Shown one piece after another: positions 15,368-24,935 of a DNA stretch of 64,000 bases. Numbering within the stretch: position 1 is the first letter of the stretch; each line of letters starts with the position of its first letter. The stretch spans positions 540,500-604,499 of the forward strand of contig NZ_LQCI01000003.1 of the NCBI RefSeq assembly GCF_001613935.1. The letters run 5' to 3'. Below the pieces are notes generated by a model, which did no database searches, was not told the DNA's origin, and saw only the letters and a program-made list of their open reading frames with translations. The stretch is from Amycolatopsis regifaucium (GTDB lineage Bacteria; Actinomycetota; Actinomycetes; Mycobacteriales; Pseudonocardiaceae). Position numbers and translations under genes: made by a program.

Positions 15368-17860
15368 TCAGAGGCGCGGATCGACCGGATCCGACTCCAA
15401 CGCCAGCACGGCGAACACGCACTCGTGCACTCGCCACAGCGGTTCTCCGCGCGCGAGCCGCTCCAGCGCCTCCAATCCCAGCGCGTACTCGCGCAGCGCG
15501 AGCGCCCGCTTCCGGTTCAGCCCGCGCTTGCGAAGCCGGTCGAGGTTCTCCGGCAGCGTGTAGTCGGGCCCGTAGATGATCCGCAGGTACTCCCGCCCGC
15601 GCACCTTCACCCCCGGCTGCACCAGCCCGCGCGTGCCGCGGGTCAGGTTCGCCGCCGGTTTGACGACCATGCCTTCGCCGCCCGCGCCGGTCAGCTCCAG
15701 CCACCATTCGACACCGCGCGCCACCGCCGCCGGATCCGTGGTGTCGACGGCCAGCGTCCGCGTGCGCGTGAACAGGTCGCCGGTGAGCCGGTCCAGCAGC
15801 GAGAGGTGCCACTCGTGCGGGCGGTCGTGGTACGACCGGCCCTCCGACGCGAGTACCTGGAACGGCGCGAGCCGGACGCCGTCGAGGCCGTCGGTCGGCC
15901 AGCAGTAGCGCCGGTACGCCTGACGGTAGGCGTCCACAGTGGACTCTCGGACCCGCGTCCGCGTCAGGAGCTCCGACACGTCGACCCCACGACCGGCGGC
16001 GGCGTCCAGTGAAGCGACGGCGGTGGGCAGCACGGCCTGAGCCGCCGCGCCGACAGCCGCGTACTGACCCGAGATCAGTGAGCCCGCTTTCGCGCTCCAC
16101 GGCAGCAGCTCCGTGTCGAGCAGCAACCAGCCGGTGTCCAGTTCCTCGAACAGCTCTGACGCCGCTTCGCGCACACCGCTGAGCAACCGCGCGTTCTGCT
16201 CGGGCGTGAAGAACGGCCGCCCGGTGCGGGTGTAAACGGCGCCGGAACCCCGGATGCCGAACCGGGCGGGAGCCACGTCCTCGTCACGGCAGACGAGCAC
16301 GACCGCCCGCGAGCCCATGTGCTTTTCTTCGCAGACAACGGATTGGACACCCGCCGCGCGGAACTCGGCGAAGGCCTCCTCGGGGTGTTCGAGGTAGTCG
16401 TCCGAACTGGACGTCGAACACGGCGCCATGGTCGGCGGCAGGTACGGCAGCCAGCGCGGGTCGACGGCGAACCGGCTCATCACCTCGAGCGCCGCCGCCG
16501 ACTGCTCGGCGGAAACCCCGACCCGGCCGTGGTGGTGGGTCTGGATGATCCGCTTCCCGGTGACGTCGCCCAATTCCAGCACCGCGGGTTCGCGTCCGCC
16601 CAGCGGTCGCTCCGGTTGGAGCGGACGCGCCGGTTCGTACCAGACCTTCTTCGCCTTGACGGAGACGACTTCCCGCTCCGGGTAACGCAAAGCGGTCAGC
16701 TTCCCGCCGAAGACGCAGCCCGTGTCGAGACACATGGTCTTGTTGATCCACTCCGGCTCCAACGTCGGCGTGTGTCCATAGAGGACCATCGCGGTCCCGC
16801 GGTAGTCGCGAGCCCAGGGCAGCCGGACCGGCAAGCCGTACTCGTCGGTCTCGCCGGTGGTGTCACCGTAGAGGGCGGTGCTCCGCACCCGGCCGGACGC
16901 GCGCCCGTGGTACTTCTCGGGCAGGCCGGCGTGCGCGACGACGAGTTTGCCGTCGTCGAGGACGTAGTGCGCGATGAGCCCTTCGCAGAAGGCGTGCGCC
17001 TTCGCGCGGAAGCCGTCGTCCTGCGAGGAAAGCTGCTCCAGTGACTCCGCGAGCCCGTGTGTCGCCTGGACCTTGCGCCCGTTCAGCGCGCGGACCAGTT
17101 TCTGTTCGTGGTTCCCGCAGACGACCAGCGCGCTGCCCGCTTCGGCCATCGCCATCACACGGCGCAGCACCCCCGGCGTATCGGGGCCGCGGTCGACGAG
17201 GTCGCCGACGAAGACCGCGGTGCGACCTTCGGGATGCACGCCGTCGACGTAGCCCAGCTCGGTGAGCAGTTCCTCCAGTTCCTCGCGGCAGCCGTGGACG
17301 TCGCCGATGACGTCGAACGGCCCGGTCAGCTCGCGGCGGTCGTTGCGCAGCGGCTCGACGACGATCTCCGCCTCGGCGATCTCGGCTTCGCTCCGCAACA
17401 CGTGGACACGGCGGAAACCCTCACGTTCCAACGACTTCAGCGACCGATGCAGTTCCCCGCGCTGACGGCGGACGACGTGCTCGCCGAAGTCGCGGTCCGG
17501 CCGTGACTCGTTGCGTTCCTGGCAGACCTTCGCCGGGAGGTCCAGCACGATCGCCGTCGGCAGGACGTCGTACTCCTTCGCCAGCTTCAGCAGGCTCGCC
17601 CGCGACGAGCGCTGGACGTTCGTCGCGTCGATCACGGTGACCCGGCCCGCTTCGAGCCGCTTCGCCGCGACGTAGTGGAGCACGTCGAATGCGGCGGCCG
17701 ACGCGCTCTGGTCGTTCTCGTCGTCGGCCACCAGGCCGCGGAAGTAGTCGCTGGAGAGCACCTGTGTCGGCGCGAAATGGGTCCGCGCGAAGGTCGACTT
17801 GCCGGAGCCCGAGGCGCCGACGAGCACGACGAGGGACATGTCGGGAATGGTCAGCTTCAT
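15368..17860 (-). CDS. pnkp: Bacterial RNA-repair polynucleotide kinase-phosphatase-ligase
   Basis: 830 residues, the length of Clostridium thermocellum Pnkp. Three domains are readable: an N-terminal P-loop 5'-OH kinase (GASGSGKST, residues 15-23; DATNVQRSSR), a central Mn2+-dependent 2',3'-phosphatase (DVIGDVHGC near 187, VFVGDLVDRGPD, VCGNHEQKLV, VAHAGLPE), and a C-terminal nucleotidyltransferase ligase with the adenylated lysine K513 in EEKHMGSR plus GEGMVVKP and QPGVKVRGREYLRI. The protein heals broken RNA ends and, with Hen1, seals them. The start ATG overlaps the hen1 stop as ATGA. A longer open frame upstream belongs to hen1 sequence in another frame. It ends against a family A palindrome. 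Confidence 0.95.
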   Translation of the reverse strand: MKLTIPDMSLVVLVGASGSGKSTFARTHFAPTQVLSSDYFRGLVADDENDQSASAAAFDVLHYVAAKRLEAGRVTVIDATNVQRSSRASLLKLAKEYDVLPTAIVLDLPAKVCQERNESRPDRDFGEHVVRRQRGELHRSLKSLEREGFRRVHVLRSEAEIAEAEIVVEPLRNDRRELTGPFDVIGDVHGCREELEELLTELGYVDGVHPEGRTAVFVGDLVDRGPDTPGVLRRVMAMAEAGSALVVCGNHEQKLVRALNGRKVQATHGLAESLEQLSSQDDGFRAKAHAFCEGLIAHYVLDDGKLVVAHAGLPEKYHGRASGRVRSTALYGDTTGETDEYGLPVRLPWARDYRGTAMVLYGHTPTLEPEWINKTMCLDTGCVFGGKLTALRYPEREVVSVKAKKVWYEPARPLQPERPLGGREPAVLELGDVTGKRIIQTHHHGRVGVSAEQSAAALEVMSRFAVDPRWLPYLPPTMAPCSTSSSDDYLEHPEEAFAEFRAAGVQSVVCEEKHMGSRAVVLVCRDEDVAPARFGIRGSGAVYTRTGRPFFTPEQNARLLSGVREAASELFEELDTGWLLLDTELLPWSAKAGSLISGQYAAVGAAAQAVLPTAVASLDAAAGRGVDVSELLTRTRVRESTVDAYRQAYRRYCWPTDGLDGVRLAPFQVLASEGRSYHDRPHEWHLSLLDRLTGDLFTRTRTLAVDTTDPAAVARGVEWWLELTGAGGEGMVVKPAANLTRGTRGLVQPGVKVRGREYLRIIYGPDYTLPENLDRLRKRGLNRKRALALREYALGLEALERLARGEPLWRVHECVFAVLALESDPVDPRL

Positions 17861-19212
17861 GCCACGGCCTCCTTCCGAGTGGTGAAGACCGCCATTTGGG
17901 TCGGCGGTCCTGATTCTTGGGACGCGGGTCCCACCGGCAAGTGACGGACGTCGTAGCCGTAACGCGACGCGACCCACTCGGCCCACGAGCGGAATTGCCC
18001 GCGAGTCCATTCGAACCGGTGGTCGGCATGCCGGAACCGGCCCTCTTCGAGGAATTCGAAGTGCCGGTTGTACTCGGTGTTCGGCGTCGTGACGAGCACG
18101 GTCCGAGGCGCGGCGACGCCGAACACCGCGTGCTCCAGTGCGGGCAGGCGTTCCTCGTCGACGTGCTCGATCACCTCCATCAGGACGGCGGCGTCGTACC
18201 CGGCAAGCGCCGGGTCCGCGTAGGTCAACGCGGACTGCCGGAGGGTGATCCGCGACTTGTCCTTGAGCCGCTTTTCGGCGATGTCCAACGCGCTCGCCGA
18301 CACGTCGACACCGACGATCTCCGTGAACGACGGGTCCTTCTGGAGCACGCGCAGCAGCGCGCCACCTCCGCAGCCGAGGTCGAGCACCCGCCGCGCGCCC
18401 GCCGCCCGGAGCGCCGCGAGCACGCTCCCGTGCCGCTGGACGGCCAGCGGTTCCGGCCGGTCCGGCAGCTCGGTGACCAGCGCTTCGGCCTCGGCGGGCA
18501 CGTCGTCGTCTTCGGCGAGGCGATCGAGCGCGTATGAGACGATCGGGCGCCGCCGTTCGAGATACCGGTTGGTGATCAGCGCACGTTCCGGGTGCCCGGC
18601 GAGCCAGCCTTCGCCGGCACGCAGCAACTTGTCGGCCTCGTCCTGCCCGACCCAGTAGTGCTTGTCACCGTCGAGTGCGGGCAGCAGGACGTACAGGTGC
18701 CGCAACGCGTCGACAACTCGCTGTGTCCCGGTCAGCCGAAGATCGACGTAGCGGGAATCGCCCCACTGGGGGAACTCGGGGTCGAGCGGGATTGCCTTCG
18801 TCTCGACCTGCCAGCCGAGCGGTTCGAACAGCTTGTGCACGACCTCGGCGCCGCCGCGCGCGGTCAGCGACGGCACCCGGATCTCCAGCGGGAACGCCTC
18901 GTCGACCAGCTCCGGCCGGTTAGCGCACCGGCCGGCGAGCGCCGTGGTGAAGACCGCCCGCAGCGCCACCGCTAGATAGGAGCCGCCCGCGTACGGCCGG
19001 TCGTTGACGTACTGCGTCAACGACGTCCCACCGCCGCGCACGAGGTCGATCGGATCGATCTCGACCAGCAGCGCGACCGTGCAGCGCTCCTCGGTCGCCT
19101 CCGGGTAGAAGACGTGCGCCGTCCCGGCCGACAGCGGGAACGACTGCGCCTTCTCCGGATGCTTGTGCAGGAGAAAGCCCAGGTCGGTGGCGGGCGCGCG
19201 GGTGGTCGTCAT
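17857..19212 (-). CDS. hen1: 3'-terminal RNA ribose 2'-O-methyltransferase Hen1
   Basis: 451 residues. The N-terminal half ([21 protein letters not shown]...) is the domain that activates the Pnkp ligase; the C-terminal half is the methyltransferase, with the SAM loop [14 protein letters not shown] near residue 275, the metal-binding [11 protein letters not shown] near 345 and [11 protein letters not shown] near the end. Bacterial Hen1 methylates the 2'-OH at a break before sealing, protecting the repaired RNA from renewed cleavage by the same ribotoxin. The gene overlaps pnkp by 4 nt. The start chosen is the first ATG before the conserved segment; a GTG four codons earlier is possible. It is divergent from the DUF255 gene. 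Confidence 0.95.
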   Translation of the reverse strand: MTTTRAPATDLGFLLHKHPEKAQSFPLSAGTAHVFYPEATEERCTVALLVEIDPIDLVRGGGTSLTQYVNDRPYAGGSYLAVALRAVFTTALAGRCANRPELVDEAFPLEIRVPSLTARGGAEVVHKLFEPLGWQVETKAIPLDPEFPQWGDSRYVDLRLTGTQRVVDALRHLYVLLPALDGDKHYWVGQDEADKLLRAGEGWLAGHPERALITNRYLERRRPIVSYALDRLAEDDDVPAEAEALVTELPDRPEPLAVQRHGSVLAALRAAGARRVLDLGCGGGALLRVLQKDPSFTEIVGVDVSASALDIAEKRLKDKSRITLRQSALTYADPALAGYDAAVLMEVIEHVDEERLPALEHAVFGVAAPRTVLVTTPNTEYNRHFEFLEEGRFRHADHRFEWTRGQFRSWAEWVASRYGYDVRHLPVGPASQESGPPTQMAVFTTRKEAVA

Positions 19213-19287
19213 GGTCAGCAGCACCGGATGAGTGTCGCGCAGGCGGCCGTTCTGCGCGCCTGCATTTCCGCGTGCGACCCTGGAGTC

Positions 19288-21294
19288 ATGTCGAATCGCC
19301 TGAAGGCCGCGACCAGCCCGTACCTGCTGCAGCACGCCGAGAACCCGGTGGACTGGTGGCCGTGGGGGGAAGAGGCGCTGGCCGAGGCGAAACGGCGGAA
19401 CGTGCCGATCCTGCTTTCGGTCGGCTACGCGGCCTGCCACTGGTGCCATGTCATGGCGCACGAGTCCTTCGAGGACGAGCCCACCGCGACGCTGATGAAC
19501 GCGAACTTCGTCAACATCAAGGTGGACCGGGAAGAACGCCCGGACATCGACGCGGTGTACATGACCGCCACCCAGGCGATGACCGGCCAGGGCGGTTGGC
19601 CGATGACGTGCTTCCTGACTCCCGAGGGCGAGCCGTTCCACTGCGGCACCTACTACCCGCCGTCGCCGCGGCCGGGAATGCCGTCGTTCTCACAGTTGCT
19701 TGTCGCGGTCTCCGAAGCCTGGACCGAACGCCCGGAGGAGCTGCGGTCCGGGGCCCGGCAGATCGTCGCCCACCTCACGGCGAAGACCGGCCCGCTGCCG
19801 GAGTCCGTTGTGGACAGTGCGGCGCTGGACGCCGCTTTCTCCTCGGTGCGCGGGGACTACGACGCCGAGAACGGTGGTTTCGGCGGCGCGCCGAAGTTCC
19901 CGCCGACGATGACGCTGACCTTCCTGCTCCGGCACCACCAGCGCACCGGCTCGGACCTTTCGATGGTCGAGCACACGGCCGAAGCGATGGCGCTCGGCGG
20001 GCTCAATGACCAGCTCGCCGGCGGGTTCGCGCGTTATTCGGTCGACGCGCGCTGGGAAGTGCCGCACTTCGAGAAAATGTTGTACGACAACGGGTTGCTC
20101 CTGCGCTTCTACGATCGGTTCCATGGCCGGACCGGAGTCGAGTACGCGCGGCGGACGGTCGAGGAGACCGCCGAATTCCTGCTGCGAGACCTCGGGACGG
20201 CCGAAGGTGGGTTCGCCGCGTCGCTCGACGCCGACACGAACGGCGTCGAGGGGCTCACCTACGTCTGGACTCCCGCGCAGCTCGTGGAGGTGCTCGGTGA
20301 GGAAGACGGTGCTTGGGCGGCTGAACTGTTCCAGGTGACCGAGCAGGGCAACTTCGAGCACGGCGCTTCGACGTTGCGGCTGCGTGAGCCGCACCCCGAA
20401 GACGCCGAACGCTACGAGCGGGTCCGCCGGGCGTTGCTGGCCGCGCGCGACGGACGTCCTCAGCCCGCCCGTGACGACAAGGTCATCGCCGCCTGGAACG
20501 GGCTCGCGATAGGCGCGCTCGCCAAGGCGGGTGCCCGGCTGGATCGTCCACAATGGATCGACGCGGCCGCGCGTGCGGCGGCTTTCCTGATGGACACCCA
20601 TTTCGTGGACGGACGGCTGCGCCGGACCTCGCGCGACGGCGTCGTCGGCACGACCGCCGGGGTGCTGGAGGACTACTCGTGCCTCGCCGAAGGATTGCTC
20701 GAACTCCACCAGGCGACCGGAGAACCGCGCTGGCTGGCCGACGCGATCACGTTGCTGGACCTCGCCCTGGCGCATTTCGGCGTCCCGGACTCGCCAGGGG
20801 CCTACTATGACACGGCAGACGACGCGGAAGTCCTCGTGCAGCGGCCTTCCGACCCGGGTGACAACGCGAGCCCGTCAGGTGCTTCGGCACTGGCGAGCGC
20901 GCTGCTGACCGCTTCCGTCTTGGCCGGGCACGACCAGGTCGGCCGATATCGCGAGGCGGCCGAGCGGGCACTGGCGCGGGCGGGACGGCTCGCCGCCCAC
21001 GCGCCGCGGTTCGCCGGGCATTGGCTGTCCGTCGCCGAAGCGGCGGCATCCGGGCCGATCCAGGTGGCCGTGGTCGGACCGGATACCGCTTCGCGCGCGA
21101 ACCTGCTCGCCGCGGCCGTCTCGTCCTTGCCGGACGGGGCCGTCGTGGTGAGCGGGGTGCCGGACGCCGACGGGGTGCCGCTGCTCGCCGACCGGCCACT
21201 GGTGGAGGGCTCGGCCGCGGCGTACGTATGCCGCGGGTACGTGTGCGAACGTCCGGTCACCACTGCCGAGGAGCTGCGCTCCCAGCTCACCTGA
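19288..21294 (+). CDS. Thioredoxin-domain DUF255 protein (YyaL/Rv1084-like)
   Basis: 668 residues, typical for the family. It opens with [30 protein letters not shown], followed by the thioredoxin-like [14 protein letters not shown] site, [16 protein letters not shown] and [13 protein letters not shown]. The remaining two thirds form an alpha/alpha barrel similar to N-acylglucosamine epimerases ([34 protein letters not shown]). The biochemical role is not established; a redox-linked sugar or protein modification is speculative. The M. tuberculosis counterpart Rv1084 directly follows Rv1083; here hen1-pnkp lies between the two orthologues. The start is ATG, with only 75 nt to the divergent hen1 gene. 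Confidence 0.9.
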   Translation: MSNRLKAATSPYLLQHAENPVDWWPWGEEALAEAKRRNVPILLSVGYAACHWCHVMAHESFEDEPTATLMNANFVNIKVDREERPDIDAVYMTATQAMTGQGGWPMTCFLTPEGEPFHCGTYYPPSPRPGMPSFSQLLVAVSEAWTERPEELRSGARQIVAHLTAKTGPLPESVVDSAALDAAFSSVRGDYDAENGGFGGAPKFPPTMTLTFLLRHHQRTGSDLSMVEHTAEAMALGGLNDQLAGGFARYSVDARWEVPHFEKMLYDNGLLLRFYDRFHGRTGVEYARRTVEETAEFLLRDLGTAEGGFAASLDADTNGVEGLTYVWTPAQLVEVLGEEDGAWAAELFQVTEQGNFEHGASTLRLREPHPEDAERYERVRRALLAARDGRPQPARDDKVIAAWNGLAIGALAKAGARLDRPQWIDAAARAAAFLMDTHFVDGRLRRTSRDGVVGTTAGVLEDYSCLAEGLLELHQATGEPRWLADAITLLDLALAHFGVPDSPGAYYDTADDAEVLVQRPSDPGDNASPSGASALASALLTASVLAGHDQVGRYREAAERALARAGRLAAHAPRFAGHWLSVAEAAASGPIQVAVVGPDTASRANLLAAAVSSLPDGAVVVSGVPDADGVPLLADRPLVEGSAAAYVCRGYVCERPVTTAEELRSQLT

Positions 21295-21322
21295 CGGGCA
21301 CGCGGTGGTGAGCGCTTTCAGC

Positions 21323-21835
21323 TCACCAGTCCCACGCCAGCGGGCCGAAGGCGCCGCCGCCGGTCTGCGGAGCCCCGACCGGTTTCACCGCGACCTGCGG
21401 CTTCGGCTTCGGCTTGGCCGTCGTGGTCTTCGACGGCTTCGGCGTCTTCGTGGACGTCGGCGGCTTCGGAGTGGTGGTCGGTGGCGTTCCGATGATGGTG
21501 AACGTGCGGGAGGTCTTCCTGCCGTCCGAGCAGGTGAACGTCGCCGCGTACTTGCCCGGCGTCTTGCCGGCCTTGCCGTAGCCGGCGGCCTTCCCCCAGT
21601 TGCCGCCCATGGTCCACTGAAGCGGTGCGGCGAACCCCGGTGAGGTCACCGGGGTCGCCGGTCCGCAACCGCCCATCGCGGCCTTTGTCTCGGCGTAGAT
21701 CTGTCCGCCGGGTTCGACTTCGGTCGGAGCCAGGCCCCAGGACACGTCCCCGGTCTCCGTCGCCGCCGCCGGTGCGATCACGGCGAGCTGGGCGGCTCCG
21801 ACGATGAGCGCGCCGATCATGGCCTTCTTCAGCAT
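21323..21835 (-). CDS. Secreted beta-rich protein with Pro/Thr tail
   Basis: 170 residues. A clear signal peptide (MLKKAMIGALIVGAAQLAVIAPAAATE, cleavage after AAA) precedes an Ig-like or PKD-like extracellular domain with a cysteine pair (GGCGPATPVTSPGF ... YAATFTCSDGRKTSRTFTI), then a disordered tail of PPTTTPKPPTSTKTPKPSK repeats and KPKPKP typical of wall-spanning regions. The start is supported by an AGGGG site; in-frame codons further upstream are not credible. It converges with the DUF255 gene, 28 nt apart. No enzymatic motif. Function unknown; adhesion or ligand binding at the cell surface is possible. Confidence 0.75.
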   Translation of the reverse strand: MLKKAMIGALIVGAAQLAVIAPAAATETGDVSWGLAPTEVEPGGQIYAETKAAMGGCGPATPVTSPGFAAPLQWTMGGNWGKAAGYGKAGKTPGKYAATFTCSDGRKTSRTFTIIGTPPTTTPKPPTSTKTPKPSKTTTAKPKPKPQVAVKPVGAPQTGGGAFGPLAWDW

Positions 21836-21986
21836 GAGGTTCCCCTTTTCGTCAACTGCTGGTGGGGATACGTCCGCGCAGGTCATCAGGTTGCCTCGGG
21901 TTTCGCCGGGCGAGAACACGAGTATGTCTCGGTGATTGTGGGTGTAGCTTCAGTAGCGTTGTAATCATGTAATCGCGGAGACGAGC

Positions 21987-22577
21987 ATGGACACCTACGT
22001 CAGGACGGCGAGGCATATGGGACGCGGTGGATGGAAAGGCCGGGGCGGCTGGCAGCAGGCGGAGATCCCGTCGGCGGACGACGCGGCCGCCTGGTTCGGC
22101 GGGCGGCTTCCCGACGGCTGGTTCGTCGGCGACCCTGAGGTCACGGTGGATCGCGAGGAGATCGTCATCGTCGGGGAACTCCAGCCCCTCACCGGCGAAT
22201 ACGCCGACGACGCCGCCCGTGCGGCGGCCGAGGACGGCCGGATCAGCCGGTTCCGCGAGGAAACCCGCGACGAGCGCATCGAGATCGCGCGCCAGGCGGA
22301 GCACCGGTATCAGCGCAAGGTCGCCTGGGGCGCGAGCCTCGGCGGCACGAGGCACCTGTTCACCACGCATTCGGCGCCGGTGATGACCAGGCTGCGGCAG
22401 CCCGAACGCCTGGTACTCGACACCCTCGTCGACGCGGGCGTGGCGCGATCGCGATCGGAGGCACTGGCCTGGGCGGTCCGGCTGGTCGGGGAGCACGCGG
22501 ACGCGTGGCTCGCCGAACTCCGGGAGGCGATGACGAAGGTCGACGATCTCCGTTCACAGGGACCGGGCCTTTCCTGA
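21987..22577 (+). CDS. Hypothetical protein with ribbon-helix-helix-like C-terminus
   Basis: 196 residues. The N-terminus is Gly/Trp-rich (HMGRGGWKGRGGWQQAE). The middle has GDPEVTVDREEIVIVGEL, then a long charged helix (AARAAAEDGRISRFREETRDERIEIARQAEHRYQRKVAWGASLGG). The end, LDTLVDAGVARSRSEALAWAVRLVGEHADAWLAELREAM, has the spacing of a ribbon-helix-helix DNA-binding or dimerisation segment. I do not recognise a named family. Base composition matches its neighbours and the codon usage is GC3-rich, so it is a real gene. The start is ATG with a weak GAGACGAG site. A transcription factor or antitoxin-like role is a guess from the C-terminus only. Confidence 0.65.
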   Translation: MDTYVRTARHMGRGGWKGRGGWQQAEIPSADDAAAWFGGRLPDGWFVGDPEVTVDREEIVIVGELQPLTGEYADDAARAAAEDGRISRFREETRDERIEIARQAEHRYQRKVAWGASLGGTRHLFTTHSAPVMTRLRQPERLVLDTLVDAGVARSRSEALAWAVRLVGEHADAWLAELREAMTKVDDLRSQGPGLS

Positions 22578-22596
22578 GGCCGGGGTCCGCGAGTGT

Positions 22597-22983
22597 GTGG
22601 AATCGCTGGTGGTGAAGGGAATCCCGCCGAAGAAGCGGATTGTGCCCCACGCGCTCCAACGCCGACGTGCCGTGCCGGAACGCGATCACTCGCGGCAGCG
22701 AGCAGACCGGCGGTATCCGCGACGTCTACGCGTACCGGCTCACCGTCACCGGCGAGACTCGGTCGCGTACGTCCCCCGGTTCGGGCCGTTCACGATCAGC
22801 CACTCGTCCAGTACGAAGTGCGGGCGGGCGGCCTTCGATGTCCGAGGGTTGCCCAACTCACACGTTCGGGGGCTCCGGGTGAGTGATTGCCGCTCCGAAG
22901 GCTTCGCGAACTCGGAAAACACCCTCAAGCACGTCGATGACCTGCGGTTCGAGGACACGACGAGCAACGGGAGACCGAGCTGA
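22597..22983 (+). pseudogene. Frameshifted remnant of a GH28 (polygalacturonase-like) gene
   Basis: About 390 bases contain pieces of a parallel beta-helix sugar hydrolase in different frames. In one frame (around 22640-22760) NAITRGSEQTGGIRDVYAYRL resembles the GH28 segment I-G-S-E-x-x-G-G-V-R-N-V-Y. In another (around 22800-22983) AFDVRGLPNSHVRGLRVSDC and TLKHVDDLRFEDTTSNGRPS resemble the closing coils of that family. No single frame joins them, the catalytic Asp/His motifs are missing, and no start or ribosome binding site is evident. It fills the 471-nt space before the acyl-CoA oxidase-like gene. Read as a decaying remnant; the family call is by eye. Confidence 0.5.
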
Positions 22984-23048
22984 TTCGTGCTGCGGCCCCC
23001 GATGCGGTGCGGCAGGCTGAACGCAGACCGCACCGCATCGGAGGAATC

Positions 23049-24935
23049 GTGGACACACCAGGACTTCCCGCGAAGATCGACCCGGACGCGCTGACCACCG
23101 TCCTCGATGGACGGTGGGCGGAACTCCGCCGCGCGGTGCGGGCACAGATGGCGGCGGAGGACTTCAAGGACCCCTTCCACCTCGACGTCGAAGGGCACCG
23201 CGCCCAGGTCCTCGAATGGCTGCGCCTGCTCGCCCGCACCGACCGGCCGGGACTCGGTTTCGACCCGGCATACGGCGGTGGCGGCGACGTCGGCGGCTCG
23301 GTGATGTCGTTCGAGATGCTGGGCTTCGGTGACCTTTCGCTGATGGTCAAGGCCGGGGTCCAATGGGGTCTGTTCGGCGGTGCGGTGCAGCTGCTCGGCA
23401 CCGAACGTCACCACGAGCGTTACCTGCGCGAGATCAAGGATCTGGAGCTGCTCGGCTGCTTCGCGATGACCGAGCACGGGCACGGCTCGGACGTCCAGCA
23501 CCTGCGCACCACCGCGACCTACGACCCCGCCACCCGCGAATTCGTCGTGCACACCCCGGATCGCGGCGCGATGAAGGAGTACATCGGCAACGCCGCCCGT
23601 GACGGCGAAGTCGCGGTGGTGTTCGCGCAGCTGATCACCGGCGGTGAGTCGCGCGGCGTGCACGCGTTCCTGGTACCGATCCGCGGCGAGCAGGCCCGTG
23701 GTGTCGAGATCGAGGACTGCGGGCGCAAGGCCGGGCTCAACGGCGTCGACAACGGGCGGCTCACCTTCGACCAGGTGAGGGTTCCGCGCGAGGCGCTGCT
23801 CAACCGGTTCGGTGACGTCACCGAGGACGGGACGTACACGAGCCCGATCGAAAGCGACGGCCGCCGGTTCTTCACCATGCTCGGCACGCTCATCCGCGGC
23901 CGGGTCAGTGTCGCGGGCAGTGCCGGCAGCGCCACGAAACGCGCGTTGACGCTGGCTGTCCGGTACGGCGACCAGCGACGGCAGTTCGCGCGGCCGGAAG
24001 GCGAGGAGGTCGTGATTCTCGACTACCGCGCCCACCAGCGGAAATTGCTGCCCGCGCTGGCGACGTCGTACGCGCTGCACTTCGCGCAGGAAGCGCTCGT
24101 GTCGAAGCTGCACGACATCGCCGAAGACGCGCCGGAGGAGGAACAGCGGGAGCTGGAGTCGCGCGCGGCCGGGATCAAGGCCGTCTCGACCTGGCACGCG
24201 ACGGCGACCATCCAGGCCGCCCGCGAGGCGTGCGGCGGCTCCGGCTACCTGTCGGAAAACCTGCTCGCCGGGCTGAAGGCCGACACGGACGTCTTCACCA
24301 CCTTCGAAGGTGACAACACCGTGCTGCTGCAGCTGGTCGCGAAGGGACTCCTGACCAGCTACAAGGACCACTTCGAGGACCTGAGCCCACTCGCGACCGC
24401 GAAATTCGTGGCCGAGCAGTTCGTCGAGGCCGTGATCGAACGGACGTCCGCGCGGAAGGTCGTCGAGCGGCTCACCGAAGCCGACGACAGCGAGGTGCTG
24501 TACTCGCGCGAGTGGCACCTGAAGCTGTTCGAAGACCGCGAAGAGCACGTACTCGGCGGCGTCGCACAGAGGCTTCGTAAGGCCGCTTCGGACCCCTTCG
24601 GTGTCTTTAACGACGCCCAAGACCATGTCCTGCGCGCCGGGCGCGCACACGTCGATCGAGTGGTACTGGAAGCGTTCGTCGACGCCATCGAGCGATGCGC
24701 CGACGCCGAAGCGCGCGAGCTGCTGGAGCGAGTCTGCGACCTCTACGCGCTGGCGAACATCGAGGCGGACCGTGGCTGGTTCCTCGAACACGGCCGCTTG
24801 ACCTCCGGGCGCTCGAAGGCCGTCACCGCCGCGGTGAACGCGCTGTGCGCCGACCTGCGCCCGCACGCGCGGACGCTCGTGGACGCCTTCGCTATCCCCG
24901 AGCAGTACCTAGCGGCTCCGATGCTGTGGGACTGA
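23049..24935 (+). CDS. Acyl-CoA oxidase/dehydrogenase-like flavoprotein
   Basis: 628 residues, nearer acyl-CoA oxidases than the ~380-residue acyl-CoA dehydrogenases. FAD/acyl-CoA features: DVGGSVMSFEMLGFGDLSL, LGCFAMTEHGHGSDVQHL, the middle beta-domain (FLVPIRGEQ, DCGRKAGLNGVDNGRLTFDQVRVPREALL), and the arginine helix RYGDQRRQFARPEGEEVVILDY. ACGGSGYLSENLLAGLKADTDVFTTFEGDNTVLLQLVAKGLL is typical of peroxisomal-type oxidases; residues after about 440 form the ACOX C-terminal helical domain. It probably oxidises acyl-CoA at the alpha-beta bond, with electron acceptor unknown. The GTG start has GGAGG five bases before it. Its last 44 bases overlap the convergent channel gene. Confidence 0.88.
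   Translation: MDTPGLPAKIDPDALTTVLDGRWAELRRAVRAQMAAEDFKDPFHLDVEGHRAQVLEWLRLLARTDRPGLGFDPAYGGGGDVGGSVMSFEMLGFGDLSLMVKAGVQWGLFGGAVQLLGTERHHERYLREIKDLELLGCFAMTEHGHGSDVQHLRTTATYDPATREFVVHTPDRGAMKEYIGNAARDGEVAVVFAQLITGGESRGVHAFLVPIRGEQARGVEIEDCGRKAGLNGVDNGRLTFDQVRVPREALLNRFGDVTEDGTYTSPIESDGRRFFTMLGTLIRGRVSVAGSAGSATKRALTLAVRYGDQRRQFARPEGEEVVILDYRAHQRKLLPALATSYALHFAQEALVSKLHDIAEDAPEEEQRELESRAAGIKAVSTWHATATIQAAREACGGSGYLSENLLAGLKADTDVFTTFEGDNTVLLQLVAKGLLTSYKDHFEDLSPLATAKFVAEQFVEAVIERTSARKVVERLTEADDSEVLYSREWHLKLFEDREEHVLGGVAQRLRKAASDPFGVFNDAQDHVLRAGRAHVDRVVLEAFVDAIERCADAEARELLERVCDLYALANIEADRGWFLEHGRLTSGRSKAVTAAVNALCADLRPHARTLVDAFAIPEQYLAAPMLWD

Noticed and set aside
22746-24866. A 706-codon minus-strand frame over the acyl-CoA oxidase-like gene
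   Set aside because: Antisense shadow of a clear flavoprotein with a proper GTG start and GGAGG site.
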